From positions 2,790,001 through 2,854,000 of the forward strand of contig JAWHQI010000329.1 in NCBI GenBank assembly GCA_033032865.1: 64,000 nt of DNA. The letters run 5' to 3'. Under the pieces are notes generated by a model. The model had not been told where the DNA came from. It did no database searches and was given only the letters and a program-made list of their open reading frames with translations. A program made the translations under genes and the position numbers. This document shows, one piece after another, positions 55,721 to 64,000 of the stretch; positions within the stretch are counted from its first letter, which is position 1, and the number at the start of each line of letters is the position of its first letter. The DNA comes from Dactylorhiza incarnata (taxonomy: Eukaryota > Streptophyta > Magnoliopsida > Asparagales > Orchidaceae).

Positions 55721-56315
55721 TGTTAGATTTTTTTGAAGTGAGCTAACGTCGGGGTTAGCTCCTTCTCGTCACCCCCTTGGTTTTTGTCTATAAATAGAGG
55801 GGTACCCCCCCTAAGAGTATGCATTCTGAAAGTGGCGACTATCCTCAACTTTGAGCGAGTTAGAGATACCAGAGCGCTACTTGGCGAGCATCGAACTTGG
55901 AGTAAGTTCGGCAGGAGAGTTGCCTACTCGCGAGATACCGCCCGACGCTAGTGATAACGCTCGCGGTACCGAGAAGTGGAGGAAGTGAAGCGCGGCGAGC
56001 ATGCGAGTAGCTTGGAGTGCGAGCAGCGAGCTTGCGAGTTGGAGAGCTAACGTTGGGCGCCAGCGTTAACGCCGGCGGTAGCGAGGAGCGAGTATCACCT
56101 GCGCGTTGTGCTCCGGAGAAGAAGCGGACCTTGTCCGTGACCAAGTTCTTTCCTACTATTGGCTGTTGTGATTCAAGTTGGATGCAACTTGTATTCAGCC
56201 TTGTTCATTTGTAACTAACTGCCAGAGTTATTAAATTGTGATTGTATTGCTCCTTTCTTGGTGTCCTTATTCTCCTGTTGGTTGACGTGTTCTTCCGACT
56301 ACAAAATATTTCACA
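55721..56315 (+). repeat. Element G 5' LTR
   Basis: 595 bases from TGTTAGATTT to ATTTCACA. A TATA box CTATAAATAGA is at about 55789-55799. The R/U5 part is dense in GCGAG words between 55850 and 56100 and has a TTG/TGTAACTAACTG-type end near 56210. Confidence 0.85.
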
Positions 56316-56357
56316 TGGTATCAGAAGGATAGTGGGAACAAGGACTGAGCAACTAAG

Positions 56358-57306
56358 ATGGACGGCGAAGGAGGGTATGCTAGAGGACTTGGAATCGAGC
56401 TGCTCACCCGGACCAACTATAAGAAGTGGAAGTCTTGCTTGGAGAGTTACCTGCTTGGAGAGGACCTATGGGAGGTCGTTGGAGGAGAAGAGCAGGCAGA
56501 AGTGTTTCCAATTGAAGACAATGGTCAAGCTGTGAGAACTTGGAGGAAGACCAACGCCAAGGCGGAGTTCACCTTGAAGAGAGCCATTTCACCTGACTTG
56601 TTCGACCCATCATTGGTTGCAAGCTAAGTCAGCGTCTGAGATCTGGATAGCCCTTGATGGGTTATTCAACAAGAAGAATATAGCGCGGCTACAATTCCTG
56701 GAGAATGAGTTGGCAAAGTCGACTCAAGGCGAGATGGCGATATCCACCTTCTTCCTGAAGGTGAAGAACCTGTGTGGGGAGATCTCGGCCTTGGACTCTG
56801 AAGAGCCAATCTCAGAGACGAAGTTGAAGCGGCACATACTCTGAGGCTTGAGGAAGGAGTATGTCCCCTTCGTTACTTCCGTGCAAGGATGGGCTACTCA
56901 ACCCTCCCTACTGGAGCTAGAGAACCTGTTGTCATCACAGGAGAGCTTGGCGAAGCAGATGGCGGGAATATCCATCTCAGGAGGAGATGGCGAGGCCTTG
57001 TTCTCAGGAAAGAGGAGATCCTGGGACAAGAAAAAGAAGCCAGTAACATTGAAGAGTGTGTATCACGTGTCTGGCATGAAGAAGAACCTCTTCTCGATGG
57101 CTAACGCAGTGGATGCTGGATACCACGTGCTGTTTGGACTGAAGGAGGTGAAGTTCCTGAAGAACCTTTCGTTTGTTGATGCTGACGTCACGCTCACCGG
57201 GAGAAGGGTGAAGGATTTGTATGTTTTGTCTGCAAATGCCTACGTGAAAAAGCTGAAGACAAACGATAGCGCTGTGATGAAGACAAACGACAACGCTGTG
57301 ATCTAG
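56358..57306 (+). pseudogene. Element G gag with deleted knuckle and protease
   Basis: ATG 56358 opens a Copia gag (LLTRTNYKKWKSCLESYLLG, EIWIALDGLFNKKNIARLQF, LAKSTQGEMAISTFFLKVKNL). A frameshift lies near 56617 and a TGA at 56842-56844. After RRSWDKKKKP the text jumps to VYHVSGMKKNLFSMANAVDAGY, which normally follows the protease, so the CCHC knuckle and the protease active site are missing. A TAG at 57304-57306 precedes HERLGHVG. The element cannot process its own proteins. Confidence 0.85.
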
Positions 57307-57987
57307 CATGAGAGGCTGGGTCATGTGGGGATGGACAAGCTGAAGATGATGGCGGCAAAGGGCCTAGTGAGTGACCTACCTCATCTCTCTTCCTACGGCG
57401 ACGGTCATGTGTGTGACGGATGCCAATATGGAAAGTCACATCGACTTCCATTTGACAAGTCGGAGACCAGGTGTAAGGCACCTCTTGAGTGCGTACATGC
57501 TGATGTTATGGGGCCGTGCGCCACCCTTACTTATGGAGGCAATAAGTATGCGCTGGTTCTGGTGGATGACTACACCCGCTATACGTGAGTATACTTTCTG
57601 AGAGAGAAGTCAGTAGTATTCAACAAGTTCCTAGAGTGGAAGGAGCTTGTGGAGGGGAGGCTGAACCGTAGAGTGAAGAAGCTGAGAAGCGACAATGGAG
57701 GGGAGTTCACCTCAAATGAGTTTGCTTCTTTCTGCAGGAGGTTCGGCATTCGGCGGGAGCTCTCCTACGCTCACACCCCTCAGCAGATTGGGGTGGTAGA
57801 GAGGAAGATCCGCCATCTGGTGGAGACTACCAGGAGTTGGCTACATGCTAAGAGCATTCCCAAGGCCTTATGGGTGGAGGGAATGGCGTGTGCTACTCAA
57901 GTGATCAACAGGCTACCTCTGAGTCATAACAGGACGGTGTCTCCACACCAGCTCATGTTCGGGGAGAAGCCCAATGTGGGTCACATG
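57307..57987 (+). pseudogene. Element G integrase, truncated by H
   Basis: HERLGHVGMDKL and CDGCQYGK form the HHCC zinc module. The catalytic core has Asp at 57502 (HADVMGP), Asp at 57691 (RSDNGGEF) and Glu at 57799 (GVVERK), 35 residues apart, D-D-35-E. A TGA interrupts the frame near 57586. The frame ends at FGEKPNVGHM where H is inserted. Confidence 0.88.
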
Positions 57988-59571
57988 TGTAACACCCCAA
58001 AAATCGTAGTTCAGCGAGGTAGGCGGAGTGGTAGTGCTGCGTTCGGGATAGGCTAAAATTCCATAGCTGTTCAGTGCGCACGACCAGTGTCCTCTTCGCG
58101 CACGACCAGTGACCGTGTGCATGTGATCGTGCGTTAATTCGTAAGGATTCAGAGTTCTGTCTCGAACAGTGCGCACGACCAGTGTCCTCTTCGCGCACGA
58201 CCAGTGACCGTGCGCATGTGATCGTGCGCCCTGTTTATTCTGCTCCGCGATTTTGAGCGGAGAAGGAGATCGGTCCGTCCAAATCTATTGGAATTTGATC
58301 CAACGGCTGCGATGGTTGGCTGGGGGGTTTTAGGGCTTGGTAGAGGAGTTAAACCCTCATTATTTCCAAGGCTTTCTCTCTCTTAGGTTGGAGAAAGGAG
58401 GAGGAGGCAAGGAGGAAGAAGAAGGGGAATCCGCCATTGCCGGAGCTTCGGAGCTCCGTTCGCCGATCCGAGACCGGCAGTGCGTAGAGGGCATCAAGGC
58501 GCTTCTTCTCCACCGTGTGGTTGCAAGCTTCTCATGGCTAGGAGGAGATCTCAAAAGGTAACGACATTTCTCCTCTCGGTCCTTAGGATGTGTGTTTGGC
58601 ATCCCTTCTTTTTCTGCATTTTGGCACCGGATCCGTCGAGTGAGAGGGATCCGGGTCGCCTTGGTTCAAGATAAACCACCGGGTTGATTGTGTCCGTCCC
58701 CGGCATGTTTTGCACTAGAGATCCGCTCCGTTAGCGGATTAGGCATTGTGGGTGAAGCCGGATTTGTGGCCGTTGGTCCGATCCGGTGATGTTGATTTAC
58801 GCACATTTTAGGGGTTTTGTTAGAAATCCGATTACGGCGAACTCGTCGTGGTGATGCCTTTAAAGCTTCGTGTGGTAACGAATGTTGGGTTTAGGGCGGA
58901 GAAATATTGTGCGGATTTTGGGGCTTGTGATGCCTAGTGTTGTGCGAAGGCGCAATTGGTCTTTGTGGTCGGCTGGCTATCCCGTGAAGACTGAGATTCA
59001 CGTGTGGAGAGTGTCCCGGCAAGATTAGTCCCTTCGATTGCATACGAAGTGCTGACTTGCAGGGTGAAGTAGTTCCCCGGGGTCCGCTAGGACGGCCGGG
59101 AGGAGGGATGTTGTTACACCGCTTGTGGTCAGCCATAGCTGACCCTCGTTTACCGCTCTTTGTGATTTGGTTGCAGGGCAAGAATCGCAGGCTGGACCCA
59201 GCGCGCCGGCCAAAAAGGCCTAAAGCCTCACGAAGTGCTTAGTTGATTTCCTGCATTACTTTCTTCGTACTTTGTTATATCCGGCTTGCATGCCGAGGCA
59301 GTATAGGGAAAAACTATCATTCCCCTTTTGTTGGGATGTCTTTTATTATGGAATGTTTGATGTTTTGGACATTGCTTTGTAAGGCCTTAAGGCCAGTTGG
59401 ACTCCTTTGTAGTATGGACAATCTTTGTGGCTTAGTTTGTTTCCGCTGTGTTGTCTGAGTTATGAGATTGGGTAGTTAATATCATCTTTTAATACTAAAG
59501 CTGTGGCGGTTATATGCTGTGGGGTCCCGGCCGGACCCATATTATATGGTCATTACAGGGGAGGTGTTACA
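57988..59571 (+). repeat. Element H 5' LTR
   Basis: 1,584 bases. A 95-base tandem duplication starts at 58072 and 58167, each with GCGCACG...CGTGCGC inverted words (58193-58199 and 58209-58215 in the second). A possible splice donor AAAGGTAACGA is at about 58555-58560. ORFs in it are short. Confidence 0.85.
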
Positions 59572-59574
59572 ATT

Positions 59575-59586
59575 TGGTATCAGAGG
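59575..59586 (+). promoter_or_regulatory. Element H primer-binding site
   Basis: TGGTATCAGAGG lies three bases after the LTR. It matches the tRNA-iMet-type site except for the last base. Confidence 0.85.
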
Positions 59587-59816
59587 GAGGTTTGTTCTAG
59601 TATTCTTGCGAGGTCTAGTGTTTTTGGATCGCGTAAGAGATTGTTCACATAGGAGTATTGTGCGGGATCATGAGTATCCCTGCGTTCGGGTCTTGCGTTT
59701 AGATCCTGATGAGCGTTTATTTGTTTCCTTGCTTATTCTAGGATGTTGGCGATGATGCGGGGACATCGAGGAGGCAAGAGGAGCCTTCGGGGAGTAGTGC
59801 TACTGCTCCAGGCCTC

Positions 59817-62800
59817 ATGAATGTGGGCATGTCCCCGGCTGATTTCTGTCGCATGCTAGCGGAGGCAATGGTAGCGGCTCAAGCTGGAGCGATGCCACGG
59901 GTTCCTACGCCGCTGGTGCAAGTTGCGACCCCTGTCACTCCGGCGGCTACGCCGGATACACCGGATGTCGAAGTAAGGCAAGCAGAGCCTCTAGCGGAGA
60001 GAGCTATTCCGATGGGTGATCGATTCATGAAGTATTTCTTGAGTTTCCACCCTCCGACATTCAAGGGAGTGGGCACTCCAACGGATGCCGAGGATTGGCT
60101 TTCGAGGATCCAGGAGCTCTTGAAGGCAGCTGAGACCCCAGCTGAGAGGCAGTCTCACTTTGCGAGCTTCATGTTAGAGGGCGATGCGAAGTTGTGGTGG
60201 GTGAACCATAACGGTCGACTTTTTGTTGGGCGTGTTCCGTCCATGGAGGAGTTCGGAAACGCTTTCCTAAAGCGTTACATTCCGGCTTCAACAAGGTTAG
60301 CACTGCAGCGGCAGTTTCTGCATTTGGTGCAGCGGGAGAAGACGGTGGATGAATATCTACAAGAGTTCACTCGGTTGGGTCGGTATGCGGGCACGACAAT
60401 GGCAGATGATGAAGAGAGAGATAACCTCTTTTATCAAGGGTTGAGGGAAAATTTAAGGCAACCACTCATAGCCTTGAAGAATGCGGGATTCAATGAGTTG
60501 GTCGAAGCCGCTCGCACGCTGGAGAGCGACTTGGAGCGAACTCAAGGGCGAAAGGGTGTTGCGGCAAGGCAGGGAGAAGGAAAGCCTTCTAAGTCTCAGT
60601 CCCAGTGGAAGTCCGAGGGCAGCCGATGGAAGAAGAAGCCCCGTCCTAATCGGCCTGGGGAGAGAAGTGGCGCTCCTTCGGGAGATTTCCGTTCCAAAGG
60701 TCCGGTTACTTGTTACCAGTGTGGCAGGGTGGGTCACATTAGTCATTTTTGTACCGAGGGCGGAGCTGGGCCAGAGCCGAGACAAGAACAATCGGTGCGT
60801 TCGGGTCCCGGTGTTGCAGAGAAGGGGAAAGCGGCGAAGTCGAGTGCTTCGCGGTTCCCTCCAGTGCAGCCTAGGGCCTATAATCTTGGGCAACAGGAAG
60901 CGATACGTCAACCCGATGTGGTGACAGGTACGAAAGGTTTAAGTTTCGTTTGTTACTATAATGTAGTTTGCGGCCTTTCATGTTTGTTTTGCACGTGGTT
61001 AGGTTTCGTGCTAGTTTCGGGCTACCCCTCTCGAGTGTTGTTCGACACGGGGGCGTCACACTCTTTTCTTGCGGAAAGTTTTATCCGGAAGATTGGTGCT
61101 GAGCCCGTAGTGGCAGGAGTGGAGCTGAGTGTGCGTATGCCGAATGGGTCTTTCATGACTACCATGAGGAAGGGACGCATTGTGATGCAAATTGGCGATT
61201 GTGATTTCGTGTTGGTAGCAGCGATTCTGCCACTAGCTGAATTCGATATTATCTTGGGAATGGACTGGCTTGCGGAGCAGCGAGCTAGTATCGACTGCCA
61301 GTTGAAGGTGGTAACCCTGAGAGCTGAAGGTAGAGCAGAGGTCAAGTTTGAAGGCCTAAGCGGAGTGGCTTGCTCCCTGATTTCCGCTATGCAAATGAGG
61401 CGTGCGGTGAATCAAGGAGGCGAGGCGTTTTTAGCTTTGTTGGAGGCTCACTCCACAAAGTTGGCTATTAGAGAAGTTCCGGTGGTGGAAGAATTTGAGG
61501 ATGTATTCCCCGAGGAGCTTCCGGGAGCACCTCCTCAGCGTGAAATCGATTTCTCGATAGAGTTGGTACCGGGTGCGAGGCCGGTGTCGCGTCCTCCGTT
61601 TAGGATGGCACCGAAGGAACTGGCCGAGCTAAAGGTTCAGTTGCAAGAGTTGTTAGAGCAAGGGTACATTAGGCCCAGCTCTTCGCCGTGGAGCGCACCG
61701 GTTTTGTTTGTGAAGAAAAAGGACGGAAGCATGCGGTTGTGCATTGATTATCGTGAGCTAAATAAGTTGACCGTCAAGAATAAATATCCGATTCCCCGAA
61801 TCGATGATTTGTTCGACCAGTTAGTGGGGTCGGTGGTGTACTCCAAGTTGGATTTGAAATCGGGGTACTACCAGTTGAATATTCGAGAAGAGGACGTTGC
61901 CAAGACAGCGTTTGGGACTCGTTATGGACACTACGAGTTTTCGGTGATGCCGTTCGGACTGACGAACGCGCCATCTGTGTTCATGGATTTGATGAACAGG
62001 GTTTTTCGCCCGTTCTTAGATTCGTTCGTGGTGGTGTTTATTGATGATATTTTGGTGTATTCAAAATCGGAGGCAGAGCATGAGACTCACTTGAGGCAAG
62101 TATTGCAGACTCTAAGGGAGAATCAGCTTTATGCTAAGTTCTCAAAATGTGAGTTTTGGATCGAGAAGGTGGCTTTCTTGGGGCACATAATTAGTGGAGA
62201 TGGGGTGGCGGTAAATCCAGCGAAGATTGAAGCCATTAAGGGTTGGCCTGTATTGAGAACCGTGGCGGAAGTCCGGAGCTTCCTTGGACTAGCCGGTTAT
62301 TACAGAAGATTCGTGGAGAACTTTTCGCGGATGGCGTTGCCCCTCACCACACTCACTCGCAAGGACCAGAGGTTTGTTTGGACACCGGAGTGTGCCCGGG
62401 CATTCGAGAATTTGAAGGAAAGATTGATGTCTGCCCCAATCCTTAGTCTTCCTAGTGGGACGGAAGGATTTCAGATCTTTAGCGACGTGTCAGGTTGCGG
62501 GTTGGGTTGCGTGCTGGTGCAGCACGGCAAGGTGATAGCGTATGGGTCAAGGCAGTTAAAGACTCATGAGAGGAATTATCCCGTCCATGATCTGGAGTTG
62601 GCGGCGGTAATCTTTGCGCTAAAACTGTGGAGACACTATGTTTATGGTGCGAAGGTGGAGATCTTCACGGATCACAAAAGCCTGAGGTATCTCCTAGACC
62701 AAAAGGATCTGAATATGCGGCAGCGTAGGTGGGTCGAGTTCCTTGGGGACTACGACGTGGAGATTCAGTATACGCCGGGTAAAGCCAACGTGGTGGCGGA

Positions 62801-64000
62801 TGCTTTGAGTAGGAAGTACTCCGGGCAAGGTAATTGGATGGAGGCGCATAGCGAGCGTTTGATTCGAGACTTGGAGTCTCTTGACATTTCTTGTGTGGCT
62901 AGAGGTGAGTCTAGCATAGCTCGTTTGAACTGGATTGAAATGCAGTGTGATATAACGGATCGGATCCGAGAGGCGACCAGTGCGGACGAGGAGTGCCAAC
63001 AGTTGGTGTTGGAGGCTCAGCAAAGCGAAGGCACTGCCTTGGAGATGGTTGGTGGAATTCTGAGGAGAGACGGGAGGATCTGTGTTCCGCGCTTCGGCAA
63101 GCTTCGCGAGGAGTTGATGTTTGAAGCTCACTTTACGAAGTACTCCGTTCATCCAGGAAGTACAAAGATGTACGCGGATTTGAAGAAATCTTTTTGGTGG
63201 CCTGGGATGAAGCGGGATGTAGCCGAGTACGTGAGCCGATGTCAGACTTGTGCCTTGGTGAAGGCTGAGTGCCAAAGGCCCGGCGGGTTCTTGAAGCCTC
63301 TTCCCATCCCCGAATGGAAATTTGATGACATCTCTATGGATTTTGTGCATGGTTTGCCTCGATCGCAGCAGGGTAACGATGCGATTTGGGTGATAGTGGA
63401 TCGCCTGACGAAGGTGGCCCACTTCATTCCGAATCAGAAGAGCGATGGCGTGGAGAAGCTCGTGGAGCTTTATGTTCGAAACATTGTGCGGTTGCACGAG
63501 ATTCCGAAGAGCATCGTTAGTGATCGCGATGGGCGATTCACATCGAAGGACTGGAGATTAGTGCAGAAAAGTCTAGGCACGAAGCTCAAGTTTAGCACCG
63601 CGTTCCATCCGCAGACCGATGGTCAGACGGAGCGAACGAACCGTACGTTGGAAGACATGTTGAGGATGTGTGCTCTCGACTTTGGCAAAGGTTGGGAGGA
63701 CCACCTTTTCATGGTGGAGTTCGCCTATAATAATAGCTTCCAGGCGAGTATCAAGATGGCGCCATACGAAGCTTTGTATGGAAGTAAGTGTCGAACGCCG
63801 ATGTCTTGGGCAGAGGTGGGAGACACTAAGCTTTTGGGAAAGCAAGTGGTGGAAGATGCTTGCGAGATTGTGCGGACGATTCAGGAGCGCATGAAGGTTT
63901 CTCAGGATCGACAAGCGAAGTATTTTAATGCGCGCCACAGAAATGTGGAGTTTGCAGTGGGCGACATGGTCTACTTGAAGATCAAGCCGTTCAAGGGTGT
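59817..64000 (+). CDS. Element H gag-pol polyprotein, open to window end
   Basis: One frame without stop for at least 1,394 codons. Approximate residues from ATG 59817: gag core 70-220, CCHC knuckle 299-312 ([14 protein letters not shown]), protease Asp 410 (FDTGASHSF), RT 590-780 with FIDDIL (Asp 743-744), RNase H with Asp 890, Glu 927, Asp 951 and VADALSRK near 994, integrase zinc module 1103-1145 and catalytic Asp 1175, Asp 1236, Glu 1272 (D-D-35-E). All key residues are present. The frame extends upstream to 59742 directly behind a TAG, in a splice-acceptor-like context, so the start could also lie on an upstream exon. A chromodomain, if any, is beyond the window. This is the only apparently functional retrotransposon polyprotein here. 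Confidence 0.93.
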   Translation, partial: MNVGMSPADFCRMLAEAMVAAQAGAMPRVPTPLVQVATPVTPAATPDTPDVEVRQAEPLAERAIPMGDRFMKYFLSFHPPTFKGVGTPTDAEDWLSRIQELLKAAETPAERQSHFASFMLEGDAKLWWVNHNGRLFVGRVPSMEEFGNAFLKRYIPASTRLALQRQFLHLVQREKTVDEYLQEFTRLGRYAGTTMADDEERDNLFYQGLRENLRQPLIALKNAGFNELVEAARTLESDLERTQGRKGVAARQGEGKPSKSQSQWKSEGSRWKKKPRPNRPGERSGAPSGDFRSKGPVTCYQCGRVGHISHFCTEGGAGPEPRQEQSVRSGPGVAEKGKAAKSSASRFPPVQPRAYNLGQQEAIRQPDVVTGTKGLSFVCYYNVVCGLSCLFCTWLGFVLVSGYPSRVLFDTGASHSFLAESFIRKIGAEPVVAGVELSVRMPNGSFMTTMRKGRIVMQIGDCDFVLVAAILPLAEFDIILGMDWLAEQRASIDCQLKVVTLRAEGRAEVKFEGLSGVACSLISAMQMRRAVNQGGEAFLALLEAHSTKLAIREVPVVEEFEDVFPEELPGAPPQREIDFSIELVPGARPVSRPPFRMAPKELAELKVQLQELLEQGYIRPSSSPWSAPVLFVKKKDGSMRLCIDYRELNKLTVKNKYPIPRIDDLFDQLVGSVVYSKLDLKSGYYQLNIREEDVAKTAFGTRYGHYEFSVMPFGLTNAPSVFMDLMNRVFRPFLDSFVVVFIDDILVYSKSEAEHETHLRQVLQTLRENQLYAKFSKCEFWIEKVAFLGHIISGDGVAVNPAKIEAIKGWPVLRTVAEVRSFLGLAGYYRRFVENFSRMALPLTTLTRKDQRFVWTPECARAFENLKERLMSAPILSLPSGTEGFQIFSDVSGCGLGCVLVQHGKVIAYGSRQLKTHERNYPVHDLELAAVIFALKLWRHYVYGAKVEIFTDHKSLRYLLDQKDLNMRQRRWVEFLGDYDVEIQYTPGKANVVADALSRKYSGQGNWMEAHSERLIRDLESLDISCVARGESSIARLNWIEMQCDITDRIREATSADEECQQLVLEAQQSEGTALEMVGGILRRDGRICVPRFGKLREELMFEAHFTKYSVHPGSTKMYADLKKSFWWPGMKRDVAEYVSRCQTCALVKAECQRPGGFLKPLPIPEWKFDDISMDFVHGLPRSQQGNDAIWVIVDRLTKVAHFIPNQKSDGVEKLVELYVRNIVRLHEIPKSIVSDRDGRFTSKDWRLVQKSLGTKLKFSTAFHPQTDGQTERTNRTLEDMLRMCALDFGKGWEDHLFMVEFAYNNSFQASIKMAPYEALYGSKCRTPMSWAEVGDTKLLGKQVVEDACEIVRTIQERMKVSQDRQAKYFNARHRNVEFAVGDMVYLKIKPFKG
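60928..61002 (+). other. Putative 75-nt intron between gag and protease of H
   Basis: ACAG|GTACGA and GTGGTTAG|GTTTCG bound a T-rich 75-base segment. It has no stop, keeps the frame whether or not it is removed, and codes for a Cys-rich hydrophobic stretch ([19 protein letters not shown]) that is odd between gag and protease. Family proteins usually go straight from DVVTG to the protease strand. Confidence 0.45.

Larger units (their letters stand above)
55721..57987 (+). mobile_element. Element G: Copia LTR retrotransposon, interrupted by H
   Basis: 5' LTR 55721-56315, primer site TGGTATCAGAAGG (56316-56328), gag, deleted protease region, integrase. H's LTR starts at 57988 inside the integrase; the rest (RT, RNase H, 3' LTR) should lie beyond H, outside the window. 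Gag directly followed by integrase fixes the Copia order. Left flank is GTAAT; the target duplication cannot be checked. Confidence 0.85.
57988..64000 (+). mobile_element. Element H: Tekay/Del-type Gypsy chromovirus, 5' part
   Basis: LTR 57988-59571 (TGTAACACCC...GTGTTACA), primer site TGGTATCAGAGG, leader, then one open gag-pol frame to the window end. The 3' end lies outside. LTR termini, primer site and protein motifs agree with the Tekay/Del clade. Inserted into the integrase of G. Confidence 0.9.

Noticed and set aside
62694..63938. Minus-strand ORFs of 267 and 121 codons
   Set aside because: They are shadows of the H pol frame, which is open and has all catalytic motifs on the plus strand.
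1..64000. tRNA, rRNA, riboswitch or bacterial-type operons
   Set aside because: None seen. TGGTATCAGAG words are retrotransposon primer sites, not tRNA genes.

Overview
The window is repeat-rich nuclear DNA of a flowering plant. Plant-type LTR retrotransposons (Tat-like and Tekay/Del-like Gypsy, Copia), a plant RTE-type LINE, a CACTA MITE and one dirigent gene show this. I cannot name the species. About nine tenths of the sequence is nested retrotransposons. I recognise one host protein-coding gene, the dirigent gene at 55049-55600.

Layout (element names are mine). A (left edge to 12283, +) is a gag-only Tat-like element. Its 5' LTR is cut by the window edge and its 3' LTR is at 10306-12283. 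B (4044-10285, -) is a non-coding element inserted inside A with target duplication CCGAG; it is built from 696-bp LTRs, a 3.4-kb internal region and two 45-bp minisatellite arrays. C (12284-12716) is the end of an older LTR related to A's. D (12921-50659, +, target duplication TTCAT) is a full Tat-like element with gag, protease, RT, two RNase H domains, integrase and a minus-strand ORF near its 3' LTR; all its reading frames are broken. D has been entered twice by family E: a 5.5-kb solo LTR at 18356-23896 (-, target duplication CTCTA) and a large non-coding element at 25383-49604 (+). Inside the 5' LTR of E sits F (27418-40029, +, target duplication AAATG), a second non-coding element with 5-kb LTRs that are almost identical to each other. 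To the right of D lie decayed host DNA, a CT-rich microsatellite, a 119-bp MITE, a dead LINE fragment (about 52565-54360) and the dirigent gene. A Copia element G (from 55721) lies about 120 bp downstream of the dirigent stop codon. G is interrupted at 57988 by H, a Tekay/Del element whose gag-pol frame is open from 59817 to the end of the window.

How they fit together. B and D share the primer-binding site, the polypurine tract and the LTR termini, so B looks like a non-autonomous partner of the D family. E and F have TGTAAC...TTACA LTRs and tRNA-iMet-type primer sites like H, so H's lineage is a plausible source of their replication proteins. LTR divergence that I counted by eye (A about 13/453, D about 16/656, B about 10/696, E about 1-2%, F one substitution plus one 14-bp microsatellite indel) agrees with the nesting order. 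Unusual features are: a 45-bp, 15-codon repeat shared by B and F; minus-strand ORFs with their own TATA boxes in A and D; reiterated copies of the 3'-LTR-proximal motif in E and F; a conserved leader motif in E and F; a frame-neutral intron-like insert in H; and a 64-nt poly(C) run.
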